Below, piece by piece: positions 1 through 10,441 of a stretch of DNA of 64,000 bases; positions within the stretch are counted from its first letter, which is position 1; the number at the start of each line of letters is the position of its first letter. The notes beneath the pieces were generated by a model that was given only the letters and a program-made list of their open reading frames with translations, was not told the DNA's origin and searched no databases. The DNA lies in the NCBI GenBank assembly GCA_947453625.1, contig CANGHK010000015.1:28851-92850 (forward strand), written 5' to 3'. The translations under genes were made by a program, and so were the position numbers. Origin of the DNA: Burkholderiales bacterium. Its GTDB lineage: Bacteria; Pseudomonadota; Gammaproteobacteria; Burkholderiales; Burkholderiaceae_C.

Positions 1-1
1 G

Positions 2-484
2 TGGCTGGTGGCGCTGCTGCTGATCGCCGCGGCGGCCTTTGTGCTGGTGCCCACAACGGCGGTGCGCGACCTGCCCCTGCCGGGTGGCAGCGCGGCAGGT
101 CCTGCGGTGATGCCCGCGTTGCCTTCCAATGCGGCCTCGGGCGTGGTCGACGGCCGGTTCGTGCCGACCGCCGAGGCACCGGTGCCGGTGGCCAGCCTGA
201 CCGGCAGCGGTGCCGTCGCGTTGGCGTCGCCCGCCAACCGCGGCCTGGGCGATGCCATCGCTCTGCGGGCGCTTCAACCCAGCTGGGTGCAGGTCGTTGA
301 CGGCAGTGGCCAGACGCTGATGGCCCGCCTGGTTCCCGCAGGCGAAACCGTCGAATTGACCGCCACACCGCCACTGCGCCTCAAAATCGGCAATGTCAGC
401 GGCACCGAGCTCAGCTTTCGCGGCAAGCCGGTTGACCTGAAGCCCCTCGCGCGCGACAACATCGCCAACATCACCCTGCCTTGA
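2..484 (+). CDS. rodZ: RodZ-like cytoskeleton protein, C-terminal part (5' truncated by window edge)
   Basis: The frame is open from the first bases and ends with TGA at 482-484, so this is the 3' end of a gene that begins outside the window. It starts with a hydrophobic segment ([16 protein letters not shown]) that reads as the single membrane span, followed by an Ala/Pro/Gly-rich stretch. The last ~70 residues form a DUF4115-like beta domain ([20 protein letters not shown], then [19 protein letters not shown]). RodZ links the MreB cytoskeleton to the elongation machinery; the visible part is the span and the periplasmic domain, and the cytoplasmic HTH would lie upstream. Its position just before ispG matches the rodZ-ispG-hisS order common in Proteobacteria. 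Confidence 0.8.
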   Translation, partial: WLVALLLIAAAAFVLVPTTAVRDLPLPGGSAAGPAVMPALPSNAASGVVDGRFVPTAEAPVPVASLTGSGAVALASPANRGLGDAIALRALQPSWVQVVDGSGQTLMARLVPAGETVELTATPPLRLKIGNVSGTELSFRGKPVDLKPLARDNIANITLP

Positions 485-527
485 TCGGCGCTACGCCTTT
501 AGCGGTCTTCCCGACCCCCAGCTGACC

Positions 528-1808
528 ATGTCCATCGACACTCCAGACGACCTGCTGTTGATCACCCCTTCACTGCCCGCTGCGCGGCGCTCGCGCCAGG
601 CGCGGGTGGTCTGGGGCGACCGGGTGGTCACCGTGGGTGGAGACGCACCTGTGCGGGTGCAGGCCATGACCAACACCGACACCGTGGACGTGATCGGCAC
701 CGCGATCCAGGTCAAGGAACTGGCGATCGCAGGCTCGGAGATGGTGCGCATCACCGTCAACACGCCTGAGGCGGCGCAGGCCGTGCCGCATATCCGCGAG
801 CAACTCGACCGCATGGGTGTCGACGTGCCGCTGATCGGCGACTTCCACTACAACGGCCACACCTTGCTGACCGAGCATCCGGCCTGTGCTGCCGCGCTGT
901 CCAAGTACCGCATCAACCCGGGCAATGTCGGCAAGGGTCAGAAGCGCGACCGCCAGTTCGCCCAGATGATCGAGGCCGCCTGCCGCCATGACAAGCCGGT
1001 GCGCATCGGCGTCAACTGGGGCAGCCTGGACCAGGAACTGCTGGCCCAGATGATGGACGACAACGCCGGCCGCGCCACGCCCTGGGATGCCAGGCAGGTG
1101 ATGTACCAGGCGTTGATCCAGTCCGCGCTGCAGTCGGCCGCCTGGGCGCGGGAGTTGGGCCTGAGCGCCAACCAGATCATCATCAGTTGCAAGGTCAGCG
1201 GCGTGCAGGACCTGATCACCGTCTACCAAGCCTTGGCCGCGCGCTGTGACTATCCGCTGCACCTGGGCCTGACCGAGGCTGGCATGGGCACCAAGGGCAC
1301 GGTGGCTTCGGCCGTGGCAATGGGCCAACTGCTGCAGCAAGGCATAGGCGACACCATCCGGGTCAGCCTGACGCCGCAGCCCGGCGAGTCCCGCACGCAG
1401 GAGGTGGTGGTGGCGCTGGAGATCCTGCAGGCACTCGGCCTGCGCAACTTCAACCCCAGCGTGACCGCCTGTCCGGGCTGTGGCCGCACCACCAGCACGA
1501 CCTTCCAGGAGCTGGCCAAGCAGATCGATGACCACCTGCGCTCGATGATGCCGGTGTGGAAGCTCAAGTACCCTGGCGTCGAGAACATGAAGCTCGCGGT
1601 GATGGGTTGCATCGTCAACGGTCCTGGCGAGAGCAAGCATGCCGACATCGGCATCAGCCTGCCCGGCACCGGCGAGGCGCCGGCCGCACCCGTCTTCATC
1701 GACGGCCAGAAGGCGATGACGTTGCGCGGCGCGGGCATCGCGCAGGAGTTCCACCGCATCGTCGAAACCTACATCGAGCGCCGTTACGGCACGCCGAGCG
1801 CCGCCTGA
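528..1808 (+). CDS. ispG: 4-hydroxy-3-methylbut-2-enyl diphosphate synthase (IspG/GcpE)
   Basis: IspG converts MEcPP to HMBPP in the MEP isoprenoid pathway using a [4Fe-4S] cluster. The 426-residue protein has the TIM-barrel N-terminal domain ([14 protein letters not shown] near residue 42; [11 protein letters not shown] near 247). The cluster ligands are C315 and C318 ([12 protein letters not shown]), C361 (GCIVNGPGE) and E368. The proteobacterial type is a two-domain protein of this size. The gene lies 43 bp after rodZ and 74 bp before hisS on the same strand. Two further genes of the isoprenoid route, dxr and uppS, are also in this window. Confidence 0.97.
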   Translation: MSIDTPDDLLLITPSLPAARRSRQARVVWGDRVVTVGGDAPVRVQAMTNTDTVDVIGTAIQVKELAIAGSEMVRITVNTPEAAQAVPHIREQLDRMGVDVPLIGDFHYNGHTLLTEHPACAAALSKYRINPGNVGKGQKRDRQFAQMIEAACRHDKPVRIGVNWGSLDQELLAQMMDDNAGRATPWDARQVMYQALIQSALQSAAWARELGLSANQIIISCKVSGVQDLITVYQALAARCDYPLHLGLTEAGMGTKGTVASAVAMGQLLQQGIGDTIRVSLTPQPGESRTQEVVVALEILQALGLRNFNPSVTACPGCGRTTSTTFQELAKQIDDHLRSMMPVWKLKYPGVENMKLAVMGCIVNGPGESKHADIGISLPGTGEAPAAPVFIDGQKAMTLRGAGIAQEFHRIVETYIERRYGTPSAA

Positions 1809-1882
1809 CGTCTTCCGTCCTGGCGGGCCGATCCGATCCCTGACTGACTTTTTGGCGGTCCACCGCGTGGGCCGCACCCCAC

Positions 1883-3169
1883 ATGGCCGAGCCCCTGCAA
1901 GCCGTCAAAGGCATGAACGACATCCTGCCGCCGGATTCCGCGCGCTGGGAATGGCTGGAAGACACCGTGCGGGCGCTGATGCGCCGCTACGGTTACCTCA
2001 ACATCCGCACGCCCATCGTCGAGCCCACGCCGCTGTTCGTGCGCGGTCTCGGCCAGGTGACCGACATCGTCGAGAAGGAGATGTACTCCTTCGAGGATTC
2101 GATGAACGGCGACCAGTTGACGCTGCGCCCCGAGAACACCGCCGGCGTGGTGCGCGCGGCGATCGAGCACTCGATGCTCTACGACGGTGGCAAGCGTCTT
2201 TTCTACATCGGGCCGATGTTCCGCCACGAGCGGCCGCAGCGCGGGCGCTACCGCCAGTTCCACCAGGTGGGGGTCGAGGCGCTGGGCTTCGGCGGGCCCG
2301 AGACCGACGCCGAGGTGATCCTGATGGCGCGCGCGCTGTGGCGCGACCTGGGGCTGGCCGACGTGCGGCTGGAACTCAACAGCCTGGGCGTGCCGGACGA
2401 GCGCCGCGCCCACCGGGCCGCGCTGATCGGCTATCTCGAGGCCCATGCCGACCTGCTCGACGCCGAGGCGCAACGCCGGCTGCACAGCAACCCGCTGCGC
2501 ATCCTCGACACCAAGAACCCGGCGATGCAGGACCTGGTCAACGCCGCGCCGCAGCTGATGGGTTTTCTGGGCGAGGGTTCGCTCAAGCATTTCCACGCCG
2601 TGAAGTCGGCGCTGGACGCCGTCGGCCAGCCCTTCACGGTCAACCCGCGCCTGGTGCGCGGCATGGACTACTACACCCACACGGTGTTCGAGTGGGTCAG
2701 TCCCAAGCTCGGCGCCCAGGGCACGATCTGCGGCGGTGGCCGCTACGATGGCCTGGTCGAGATGATCGGCGGCAAACCCGCACCCGGCGTGGGCTGGGGC
2801 ATGGGGCTGGAGCGCGTGCTCGACCTGCTGCAGCAAAGCGGCATCGCGCCACCCGCGCTGCTGCCCGACGCCTACGCCGTGCTGCCGGATGCGGCCGCGC
2901 TGAGCCCGGCGATCGCCACCGTGGAAGCGCTGCGCGCGGCCGGCGCGGCCGTGGTGATGCACGCCGGCGGCGCTTCCGGGCTGGGCAGCATGAAATCACA
3001 GTTCAAGAGGGCCGACGCCAGCGGCGCCAGGTTTGCGCTGGTGTTCGGCGGCAACGAACTGGCCCAGGGCATGGTCGCGCTCAAGCCGCTGCGCGACGCC
3101 GTGGCCCCGCAAGTGCTGCGCCCGCTGGCAGACCCCGCCGGTTGGGCGCACGAACTGCGCAACGCATAA
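1883..3169 (+). CDS. hisS: Histidyl-tRNA synthetase
   Basis: This class II aminoacyl-tRNA synthetase charges tRNA-His. The 428-residue protein starts [17 protein letters not shown], the usual HisRS N-terminus. Class II motif 2 is [20 protein letters not shown], the histidine-binding signatures are [14 protein letters not shown] and [11 protein letters not shown], and motif 3 is [17 protein letters not shown]-terminal anticodon-binding domain follows. Its paralogue HisZ, which lacks tRNA charging, is encoded about 7.6 kb downstream; the two are told apart by the intact [12 protein letters not shown] motif here. Confidence 0.97.
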   Translation: MAEPLQAVKGMNDILPPDSARWEWLEDTVRALMRRYGYLNIRTPIVEPTPLFVRGLGQVTDIVEKEMYSFEDSMNGDQLTLRPENTAGVVRAAIEHSMLYDGGKRLFYIGPMFRHERPQRGRYRQFHQVGVEALGFGGPETDAEVILMARALWRDLGLADVRLELNSLGVPDERRAHRAALIGYLEAHADLLDAEAQRRLHSNPLRILDTKNPAMQDLVNAAPQLMGFLGEGSLKHFHAVKSALDAVGQPFTVNPRLVRGMDYYTHTVFEWVSPKLGAQGTICGGGRYDGLVEMIGGKPAPGVGWGMGLERVLDLLQQSGIAPPALLPDAYAVLPDAAALSPAIATVEALRAAGAAVVMHAGGASGLGSMKSQFKRADASGARFALVFGGNELAQGMVALKPLRDAVAPQVLRPLADPAGWAHELRNA

Positions 3170-3279
3170 TCCGCCCCTAGGGTCGGTCGCCGGGCGCCGC
3201 CCCGAGATCAATCCATTTCCCTGGGGCGAACAACCGCTGCCGGGGCATTCAAGTTTCCCGATCAAAGACAACAGGCGTC

Positions 3280-3954
3280 ATGGCGAATACTCTCGACCTG
3301 CAAGAGCAGGAACAACTCGACGAACTCAAGGCTTTCTGGAAGCAGTATGGCAACCTGATCACCTGGGTGATCACCGCCTGCCTGTTGGGATTCGCTGGCT
3401 GGAATGCCTGGGGTTGGTACCAGCGCGACCAGGCCACCCAGGCCAGCGCGATGTTTGACGAACTCGACAAGGCGGCCTCCGCCGGTGATGCCGACAAGGT
3501 GGGTCGCGTCTTCGGTGACCTGAAGCAGCGCTTCGGCGGCACCGCCTACGCCCAGCAGGGCGGCCTGCTGGCGGCCCGTCTGCAGTACGAAAAAGGCCAG
3601 CCCGACGCGGCCAAGGCCAGCCTGGGTTGGGTGGCCGAGAACGCCACCGAGGACGAATACCGCGCGATCGCCAGGCTGCGGCTGGCGGGGGTGCTGCTCG
3701 ACGCCAAGCAGTTCGAGCCCGCGCTGAAGGCGCTGGACGCCGTCCCGGGCAAGGAGTTTGCAGCCCTGGTGGCCGACCGCCGCGGCGATGTGCTGCTGGC
3801 CCAGGGCAAGAAGGACGAGGCCCGCGCTTCCTACCAGTCGGCCTTCAAGGCGATGAGCGAGAAGCAGGACTACCGCCGGCTTATCGAGGCCAAGTTGACT
3901 GCGCTGGGTGCGCCGCCGGCAACCGACGCGGCCGCCGCGGGGACGGGCAAATGA
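3280..3954 (+). CDS. YfgM-like tetratricopeptide membrane protein
   Basis: This 224-residue protein has a short cytoplasmic N-terminus, one membrane span at about residues 26-46 (LITWVITACLLGFAGW) and a periplasmic domain built of TPR-like helical pairs. It matches the YfgM/TPR_21 family, which in E. coli interacts with the SecYEG translocon and periplasmic chaperones. The placement between hisS and bamB is the same as for yfgM in gammaproteobacteria. Its stop overlaps the bamB start by ATGA, so the two are probably translationally coupled. The fold assignment is firm; the exact role in this organism is inferred. Confidence 0.85.
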   Translation: MANTLDLQEQEQLDELKAFWKQYGNLITWVITACLLGFAGWNAWGWYQRDQATQASAMFDELDKAASAGDADKVGRVFGDLKQRFGGTAYAQQGGLLAARLQYEKGQPDAAKASLGWVAENATEDEYRAIARLRLAGVLLDAKQFEPALKALDAVPGKEFAALVADRRGDVLLAQGKKDEARASYQSAFKAMSEKQDYRRLIEAKLTALGAPPATDAAAAGTGK

Positions 3955-5087
3955 CGCGTCGCTTGGTCTCGGTGCTGGCCTTGGCCGCCGCGGCGTGGCT
4001 GGCGGCCGGCCTGTCGGGCTGCGCCGCCGACCGGCCCAAGCCGGCCGAACTGGAGAGTCTCAAGCCCGAGATCGCCGGCCGCCAGGTTTGGAGCGCAAGA
4101 GTCGACTCGGTGCAGTTTCCGCTGGCGGTGGCGGTGCGCGACGGCAGCTTCGTCGTTGCCGGCACCGACGGCACGGTGCTGGCCCTCGACGCCCAGAGCG
4201 GTCGCGAACTGTGGCGCGGCCAGGCCGGTGCCAAGTTGTCGGCCGGCGTCGGCAGCGATGGCCGTTTTGCCGCAGTCGTCAGCATCGACAACGAGTTGGT
4301 GGTCCTGGACAAGGGCACCAAGCTGTGGACCACGCGCCTGGCGTCGCGCACCACGACCGCGCCGCTGGTGGCCGGCGAGCGGGTGTTCGTGGTCGGCGTC
4401 GACCGGGTGGTGCATGCCTTCGACGCGCTGGACGGTCGCCGCCTGTGGACTTTCCAGCGCCCCGCCGAGCCGTTGACACTGGCCCAGCCCGGCGTGCTGG
4501 CGGCCTACAAGAACACGCTGGTGGCCGGCATCGGTGCGGTGCTGTTCGGCATCGACCCGACCACCGGCAGCGTACGCTGGGAGGCCGCGATCACCTCGCC
4601 GCGCGGCACCAACGAGGTCGAGCGCCTGAACGATCTGGTCGGCCCGCTGCTGCGGGTGGGCGACACGCTGTGCGCGCGCGCTTTCCAGACCGCCGTGGGC
4701 TGCGTGGCGGTCAGTGAAGACAACCGCGCCAGCGTGCGCTGGAGCCGCAACGCCGGCGGCCTGCAGGCGCTGGGTGGTGACGCCGATTTCGTCTTTGGCG
4801 CCGATGCATCGAACCGCGTCAGTGCCTGGCGCGCCAGTGGCGGCGAACTGGCCTGGACCCAGGAGCGCTTGCTGTACCGCAGCCTGAGCGCGCCGCTGTC
4901 GGCCGGCAAGACGGTCACCTTCGGTGACCTGGAGGGCCAGGTGCACTTTCTGTCGCGCGAGGACGGCAAGACGCTGCTGCGTCTGCCCACCGACGGCTCG
5001 CCTGTGGTCGCGCAACCGGTGCTGTCGGGCACGACGATGCTGGTCGTCACCCGCAACGGTGGTCTTTTTGCATTCCGCCCCGAATGA
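3951..5087 (+). CDS. bamB: Outer membrane assembly lipoprotein BamB
   Basis: BamB is the beta-propeller lipoprotein subunit of the BAM complex that inserts beta-barrel proteins in the outer membrane. The 378-residue product begins with a lipoprotein signal peptide ending in the lipobox LSGC (lipidated Cys24). Repeated PQQ-type propeller blades follow, for example FVVAGTDGTVLALDAQSGRE and FVVGVDRVVHAFDALDGRRL. The ATG at 3951 was chosen over an upstream in-frame extension because it gives a clean signal peptide and an ATGA overlap with the preceding gene. BamA, the core of the same complex, is encoded at 27.6 kb. Confidence 0.94.
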   Translation: MTRRLVSVLALAAAAWLAAGLSGCAADRPKPAELESLKPEIAGRQVWSARVDSVQFPLAVAVRDGSFVVAGTDGTVLALDAQSGRELWRGQAGAKLSAGVGSDGRFAAVVSIDNELVVLDKGTKLWTTRLASRTTTAPLVAGERVFVVGVDRVVHAFDALDGRRLWTFQRPAEPLTLAQPGVLAAYKNTLVAGIGAVLFGIDPTTGSVRWEAAITSPRGTNEVERLNDLVGPLLRVGDTLCARAFQTAVGCVAVSEDNRASVRWSRNAGGLQALGGDADFVFGADASNRVSAWRASGGELAWTQERLLYRSLSAPLSAGKTVTFGDLEGQVHFLSREDGKTLLRLPTDGSPVVAQPVLSGTTMLVVTRNGGLFAFRPE

Positions 5088-5151
5088 ATCGGGGCTGTTC
5101 CGCTTGTTTTCTCCTGATTTTTTCTGATTTGCTGAACCAAGGCCCACGACC

Positions 5152-6489
5152 ATGAAACCGGTGATCGCCCTGGTGGGGCGGCCCAACGTGGGCAAGTCCA
5201 CCCTGTTCAACCGCTTGACCAAGAGCCGCGACGCCATCGTCGCGGACTACGCCGGCCTGACCCGCGACCGCCATTACGGCGATGCCAAGCAGGGCGGGCA
5301 TGAGTTCATCGTCATCGACACCGGTGGCTTCGAGCCCGAGAAGCCGACCGGCATCGTGGCGATGATGGCGCGCCAGACCAAGGCGGCAGTGGCCGAGGCC
5401 GATGCGGTGATCTTCGTCGTCGACGCGCGCAACGGCGTGTCGGGCCAGGACCACGACATCGCGCGCTATCTGCGTGGCGCCAACAAGCGCGTGCTGCTGT
5501 GCGTCAACAAGGCCGAGGGCCTGACCGAATCACCGCTGCTGGCCGAGTTCCATGAACTCGGCATGGGCGAGCCGCATCCGATTTCGGCCTCGCACGGCCA
5601 GGGCATACGCAGCCTGATCGACGCCGCGCTGGTCGAATTCCCGGTGCCCGAGGAGGACGAGGAGGCCACCGACGAGAACAAGCCCATCCGCCTGGCGGTG
5701 GCCGGCCGGCCCAACGTCGGCAAGAGCACGCTGATCAACACCTGGTTGGGCGAGGAGCGGCTGGTCGCCTTTGACCAGCCCGGCACCACGCGCGACGCCA
5801 TCAGCGTGCCCTTCGAGCGCGCCGGTCAGCAGTTCGAACTGATCGACACCGCCGGCCTGCGCCGCAAGGGCAAGGTGTTCGAGGCGATCGAGAAGTTCTC
5901 GGTCGTCAAGACGCTGCAGGCGATCTCGGACGCCAACGTCGTGCTGCTGCTGATCGATGCCACCCAGGGCGTCAGCGACCAGGACGCCCATATCGCCGGT
6001 TACGTCCTCGAGGCCGGCCGGGCGGTGGTGATAGCGATCAACAAATGGGATGCGGTCGACGCCTACCAGCGCCAGATGCTCGAGCGCTCGGTCGAGCAGC
6101 GGCTGCCGTTCCTGAAGTTCGCCGAGGTGCTGCATATCTCGGCGATCAAGCGCCAGGGTCTGGCGCCGGTCTGGAAGGCGATCGCCGCGGCGCACGCGTC
6201 GGCGGTGCGCAAGATGAGCACGCCGGTGCTGACGCGGCTGCTGCAGGAGGCCGTGCAACACCAGGCGCCCCAGCGCAGCGGCGCTTTCCGGCCCAAACTG
6301 CGTTACGCCCACCAGGGTGGCCAGAACCCGCCTATCGTGGTGATCCACGGCACCGGGCTCGAGCATGTGACCGAGGCCTACAAGCGTTTTCTCGAGGGCC
6401 GGGTGCGCGAGCATTTCAAGCTCGTCGGTACGCCGTTGCGAATTCAATTCAAGTCGGCACGGAACCCTTTCGATACCGACAAGGTCTGA
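5152..6489 (+). CDS. der: Ribosome biogenesis GTPase Der (EngA)
   Basis: Der is a double GTPase needed for 50S subunit maturation. Both Walker A motifs read GRPNVGKST, at residues 9-17 and 185-193. Further switch signatures are DTGGFE and [10 protein letters not shown], the guanine-specificity motifs are NKAEG and NKWD, and a C-terminal KH-like domain ends near residue 440. The length of 445 residues is usual for proteobacterial Der. It follows bamB with a 64-bp gap. Confidence 0.97.
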   Translation: MKPVIALVGRPNVGKSTLFNRLTKSRDAIVADYAGLTRDRHYGDAKQGGHEFIVIDTGGFEPEKPTGIVAMMARQTKAAVAEADAVIFVVDARNGVSGQDHDIARYLRGANKRVLLCVNKAEGLTESPLLAEFHELGMGEPHPISASHGQGIRSLIDAALVEFPVPEEDEEATDENKPIRLAVAGRPNVGKSTLINTWLGEERLVAFDQPGTTRDAISVPFERAGQQFELIDTAGLRRKGKVFEAIEKFSVVKTLQAISDANVVLLLIDATQGVSDQDAHIAGYVLEAGRAVVIAINKWDAVDAYQRQMLERSVEQRLPFLKFAEVLHISAIKRQGLAPVWKAIAAAHASAVRKMSTPVLTRLLQEAVQHQAPQRSGAFRPKLRYAHQGGQNPPIVVIHGTGLEHVTEAYKRFLEGRVREHFKLVGTPLRIQFKSARNPFDTDKV

Positions 6490-6599
6490 CCCCGCTGAAA
6501 CGGTCTGGGCTGTCCTGACAGCCGCTGTCCCGGCGCTTGGGCGCTTTCCCTGATGTGATAAGGTGATCGCATCAAAACTTTCAAACACGGAGCCATATC

Positions 6600-6842
6600 G
6601 TGAGCAACAAAGGGCAACTGCTGCAAGACCCGTTCCTGAACCTGCTGCGCAAGGAGCATGTTCCGGTCTCGATCTACCTCGTCAACGGCATCAAACTGCA
6701 AGGGCATATCGAGTCCTTCGACCAGTATGTCGTGTTGCTGCGCAACACTGTGACGCAGATGGTCTACAAGCACGCGATCTCCACCGTGGTGCCGGGCCGT
6801 CCGGTCAACTTCCACGCCGCAGAGCCGGTCGAGCCGGCTTGA
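6600..6842 (+). CDS. hfq: RNA chaperone Hfq
   Basis: Hfq is the hexameric Sm-like protein that pairs small RNAs with mRNAs. The product is 80 residues with the Sm1 motif ([20 protein letters not shown]) and the Sm2 signature [10 protein letters not shown]. The start codon is GTG at 6600, preceded by GGAG at 6589-6592. The C-terminal tail beyond the Sm core is very short (about ten residues), as in many betaproteobacteria. It heads the hfq-hflX-hflK-hflC group. Confidence 0.97.
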   Translation: MSNKGQLLQDPFLNLLRKEHVPVSIYLVNGIKLQGHIESFDQYVVLLRNTVTQMVYKHAISTVVPGRPVNFHAAEPVEPA

Positions 6843-6880
6843 GCCGGCCTTCTGGCCGAGACGCCGACGCCGCACCCATC

Positions 6881-8164
6881 TTGAAGTCCGATCAGCGGGA
6901 CGACCCCTCGCTGACCCGTGCCGGTCCGGCCAAGGTGGTGCTGGTGGGCGTGGATTTCGGCCGCGGACAGTTTTTCGACCCCACGCTGGATGAGTTGGCG
7001 CTGCTGGCCGAGAGTGCCGGTGATGTGCCCGTCGAGCGCGTGACGGCGCGCCGCAAGGCGCCTGATCCGGCGCTGTTCGTCGGCAGCGGCAAGGCCGACG
7101 AGATCAAGACTCTGGTGCAGATGCACGGTGCCGAATGCGTGATCTTCGACCAGGCCTTGTCGCCGGCGCAGCAGCGCAACCTGGAGCGCCACCTCGGCGT
7201 GGCCGTGGCCGACCGCACGGCGCTGATTCTCGAGATCTTTGCCCAGCGCGCGCAGAGCCACGAGGGCAAGCTGCAGGTCGAACTGGCGCGACTGCAGTAC
7301 CTGTCTTCGCGGCTGGTGCGGCGCTGGAGCCACCTGGAGCGCCAGACCGGCGGTGCCGGCCAGCGCGGTGGTCCTGGCGAGGCTCAGATCGAGCTCGATC
7401 GCCGGATGATCGATGAGCGCGTCAAGTCGCTGAAGGCCAGGCTGGACAAGGTCAAGCGCCAGCGTGGCACCCAGCGCGACAAGCGGCGCAACAGCGGCAG
7501 TTTTCGGGTCTCGCTTGTGGGCTACACCAACGCCGGCAAGACCACGTTGTTCAACGCCCTGGTCAAGGCGCGCAGCTACGCCGCCGACCAGTTGTTCGCC
7601 ACGCTCGACACCACCACCCGGTCGCTGTACCTCGAAGCGCTGGGCGGCACTGTGTCGCTGTCGGACACCGTGGGTTTCATCCGCGACCTGCCGCACAAAC
7701 TGGTCAAGGCCTTCGAGGCCACGCTGCAGGAGGCCACCGACGCCGACCTGCTGCTGCATGTGGTCGACGCTGCCAGCCCGCTGCTGCAGGAGCAGCGCGA
7801 CGAGGTCGAGCGGGTGCTGCACGAGATCGGCGCCGCCGATGTGCCGCAGATCCTGGTCTTCAACAAGCTCGACCGGCTCGAAGCGCTGCCGCGCGAGCTG
7901 CAAGATTGGGTCGAGGGCGTGGGCGGCGTGGCGGTGCCGCGGGTGTTTGTCAGCGCCTTGCAGGGCACCGGTCTGGACCTGCTGCGCAATATGGTCGCGC
8001 AGGCCGCGTCGGCCAAGGGCTTGAATCCACCCGGCCAGTCTCCAACTGCCCAGTCGTCGGAGGAGGCCATCGAATCGGCGGCTGAAGCGGCTGATACCGC
8101 GCTCACCGAGCCGCTTGCGAACGGTGGCCCGGACGGTGTCACATTACCATCATCGAATCCATGA
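6881..8164 (+). CDS. hflX: GTPase HflX
   Basis: HflX is a ribosome-splitting GTPase that acts under stress. The N-terminal HflX domain contains PALFVGSGKADEIK and DQALSPAQQRNLE, followed by the coiled linker with SSRLVRRWSHLERQTGG. The G domain has G1 GYTNAGKT at about residues 214-221, G3 DTVGF and G4 NKLD. No ATG lies near the domain start; TTG at 6881 (427 residues) fits the family length and sits 38 bp after hfq. A GTG near 6937 is an alternative. The frame stays open upstream across hfq, but that extension is not HflX-like. The stop overlaps the hflK ATG. Confidence 0.92.
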   Translation: MKSDQRDDPSLTRAGPAKVVLVGVDFGRGQFFDPTLDELALLAESAGDVPVERVTARRKAPDPALFVGSGKADEIKTLVQMHGAECVIFDQALSPAQQRNLERHLGVAVADRTALILEIFAQRAQSHEGKLQVELARLQYLSSRLVRRWSHLERQTGGAGQRGGPGEAQIELDRRMIDERVKSLKARLDKVKRQRGTQRDKRRNSGSFRVSLVGYTNAGKTTLFNALVKARSYAADQLFATLDTTTRSLYLEALGGTVSLSDTVGFIRDLPHKLVKAFEATLQEATDADLLLHVVDAASPLLQEQRDEVERVLHEIGAADVPQILVFNKLDRLEALPRELQDWVEGVGGVAVPRVFVSALQGTGLDLLRNMVAQAASAKGLNPPGQSPTAQSSEEAIESAAEAADTALTEPLANGGPDGVTLPSSNP

Positions 8165-9495
8165 ACATGCATGCACACCCTCATTCCGACCCTGGGCCCG
8201 CGCCGCTGGGCGCGCGATTCGCGGCATTTGCCTCGGCTGCAAGGCGCTTGATTGCCGCGGCTGGGCGGCGCCTGACCTCGGGCCCGCTGCTGATGGCCGG
8301 CGGCCGCAACGACGGCCCGCCAGATCTCGATGAACTCTGGCGCGACTTCAACAAGAAGCTCAGCGGTCTGTTCACCGGCAAGGGCGGCGGCAAGCCCTCG
8401 CCACAGCGCGATCCGGGCAACGGCGGGCCGTCTTTCCAGCCCGACTTCAAGAGTGCGGGCATAGGCATAGGACTGATAGGCTTGGTGGTGGTGGTGGTGT
8501 GGGCCGGCAGCGGTTTCTTCATCGTGCAGGAAGGCCAGCAAGCGATCGTCACCACCTTCGGTCGTTACAGCGCGACCGTGGATGCCGGTTTCCAGTGGCG
8601 CCTGCCTTACCCGTTCCAGGGTCATGAGACCGTGTCGGTGACGCAGTTGCGCTCGGCCGAGATCGGCCGCAGCGCGGTGGCGCAGACCACCGGCTTGCGC
8701 GATTCGTCGATGTTGACGCAGGACGAGAACATCATCGACATCCGCTTCACGGTGCAATACCGTTTGAAAGACGCAAAGAACTTCCTGTTCGAGAACCGCG
8801 ATCCGGACAAGGCGGTCGAGCAGGCCAGCGAGTCTGCGGTGCGCGAGATCGTCGGCAAGAGCAAGGTCGACTCGGTGCTGTACGAGGCGCGCGACGCGAT
8901 CGCCGCCGACCTGGTCAAGTCCATCCAGGGCCAGCTCGACCGGCTCAAGGCCGGCATCCTGATCGTGAACGTCAACGTGCAGAACGTGCAGGTGCCAGAG
9001 CAGGTGACGGCGGCCTTCAATGACGCGGTCAAGGCCGGCGCCGACCGGGACCGCTTCAAGAACGAAGGCCAGGCCTACGCCAGTGACGTGATCCCCAAGG
9101 CCCGCGGTACGGCTGCCCGGCTGCGCGAAGAGGCAGACGGCTACAGCCAGCGCGTGGTCGCGCAGGCCGATGGTGATGCCCAGCGCTTCCGCTCGGTGCT
9201 GACCGAATACCAGAAAGCCCCAACCGTCACCCGCGACCGGATGTACATCGACACCATGCAGCAGGTGTACTCCAGCGTCAGCAAGGTGCTGGTCGACAGC
9301 CGAAGCGGCAGCAACCTGCTGTATCTGCCGCTCGACAAGCTGATGCAGCAAGGTGCTGCCACAGGCACCGTCCAGGTGGTGCCGCAGGCGCCGCCGTCGG
9401 CCGCATTGCCTACCGACACCGGCGCCGCCGGTGCTGCCGGTGCCGATGCCCGGTCCCGCGATGGTGGTCGCAGCCGCGACCGCGACGGCCGTTGA
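8161..9495 (+). CDS. hflK: FtsH protease modulator HflK
   Basis: HflK is an SPFH/prohibitin-family protein that with HflC forms a membrane cage around the FtsH protease. The 444-residue product has a long cytoplasmic N-terminus rich in Gly/Pro, a membrane span at about 99-122 (GLIGLVVVVVWAGSGFFIV), and an SPFH domain starting EGQQAIVTTFGRYSATVDAG. Its C-terminal tail is Ala/Gly-rich. The start overlaps the hflX stop as ATGA, and hflC follows after 19 bp. Confidence 0.95.
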   Translation: MNMHAHPHSDPGPAPLGARFAAFASAARRLIAAAGRRLTSGPLLMAGGRNDGPPDLDELWRDFNKKLSGLFTGKGGGKPSPQRDPGNGGPSFQPDFKSAGIGIGLIGLVVVVVWAGSGFFIVQEGQQAIVTTFGRYSATVDAGFQWRLPYPFQGHETVSVTQLRSAEIGRSAVAQTTGLRDSSMLTQDENIIDIRFTVQYRLKDAKNFLFENRDPDKAVEQASESAVREIVGKSKVDSVLYEARDAIAADLVKSIQGQLDRLKAGILIVNVNVQNVQVPEQVTAAFNDAVKAGADRDRFKNEGQAYASDVIPKARGTAARLREEADGYSQRVVAQADGDAQRFRSVLTEYQKAPTVTRDRMYIDTMQQVYSSVSKVLVDSRSGSNLLYLPLDKLMQQGAATGTVQVVPQAPPSAALPTDTGAAGAAGADARSRDGGRSRDRDGR

Positions 9496-9514
9496 TCCCG
9501 AAAGCCATAACAAC

Positions 9515-10426
9515 ATGAACCGAATCGGATTGATTGTTGCAGGCGCGCTGCTCGCGCTGATGCTGCTGGCCTCGACCCTGTTTGTCGTCGACCAGCGCCA
9601 ACTGGCCGTGGTCTATGCCCTGGGCGAGATCAAGGAAGTGATCTCCGAGCCCGGCTTGAAGCTCAAGCTGCCGCCGCCTTTCCAGAACGTGGTGTTCCTG
9701 GACAAGCGGGTGCAGACGCTGGACAGCCCCGAGACCCGGCCCATCTTCACCGCCGAGAAGAAGAGCCTGGTGATCGACTGGCTGGTCAAGTGGCGCATCG
9801 CCGAGCCGCGCCAGTTCATCCGCAACAACGGCACCGACCTGCGCAATCTCGAGAGCCGGCTCAGCCCGGTGGTGCAGGCTGCGTTCAACGAAGAGATCAC
9901 CAAGCGCACGGTGCGTGGCGTGCTGGCGGCCGAGCGCGACAAGGTGATGCAGGACGTTCGTGCGCGCCTGAACGACGAGGCCAAGGCCTTCGGCATCGAG
10001 ATCGTCGACGTGCGCATCAAGCGCGTCGACTTCGTCGCAGACATCACCGATTCGGTCTACCGCCGGATGGAGTCCGAGCGCAAGCAGGTCGCCAACGAGT
10101 TGCGCTCGCAGGGTGCGGCCGAGGGCGAGAAGATCCGCGCCGATGCCGACAAGCAGCGGGAGGTGATCATCGCCGAGGCCTACCGCGATGCGCAGAAGCT
10201 GAAGGGCGAGGGCGATGCCAAGGCCTCGGCGCTGTATGCCGACGCTTTCGGGCGCGATGCGCAGTTTGCCCAGTTCTACCGCAGCCTGGAGGCCTATCGG
10301 GCGAGTTTTCGCAGCAAGAGCGACGTGATGGTGGTCGATCCTGCCAGCGATTTCTTCAAGGCGATGCGGGGTTCGGGGTCGGGTTCGGCGACGGCCGCAC
10401 CCGCGGCGGCGCCGCACAAGCGCTGA
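9515..10426 (+). CDS. hflC: FtsH protease modulator HflC
   Basis: This is the partner of HflK in the HflKC cage that restrains FtsH. The 303-residue protein has an N-terminal membrane span (LIVAGALLALMLLASTLFVV) and an SPFH domain (QRQLAVVYALGEIKEVISEP through DVRIKRVDF), then a long charged helix (ADADKQREVIIAEAYRDAQ). The ATG at 9515 gives the canonical N-terminus MNRIGLIVAG; the frame is open further upstream inside hflK, but that part is not HflC-like. Confidence 0.95.
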   Translation: MNRIGLIVAGALLALMLLASTLFVVDQRQLAVVYALGEIKEVISEPGLKLKLPPPFQNVVFLDKRVQTLDSPETRPIFTAEKKSLVIDWLVKWRIAEPRQFIRNNGTDLRNLESRLSPVVQAAFNEEITKRTVRGVLAAERDKVMQDVRARLNDEAKAFGIEIVDVRIKRVDFVADITDSVYRRMESERKQVANELRSQGAAEGEKIRADADKQREVIIAEAYRDAQKLKGEGDAKASALYADAFGRDAQFAQFYRSLEAYRASFRSKSDVMVVDPASDFFKAMRGSGSGSATAAPAAAPHKR

Positions 10427-10441
10427 GGCGCAGCGCCGTTC

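Noticed and set aside
6563..6880. In-frame upstream extension of hflX running across hfq
   Set aside because: The extra ~100 residues are Arg/Pro-rich with no HflX similarity and overlap the whole of hfq in another frame.
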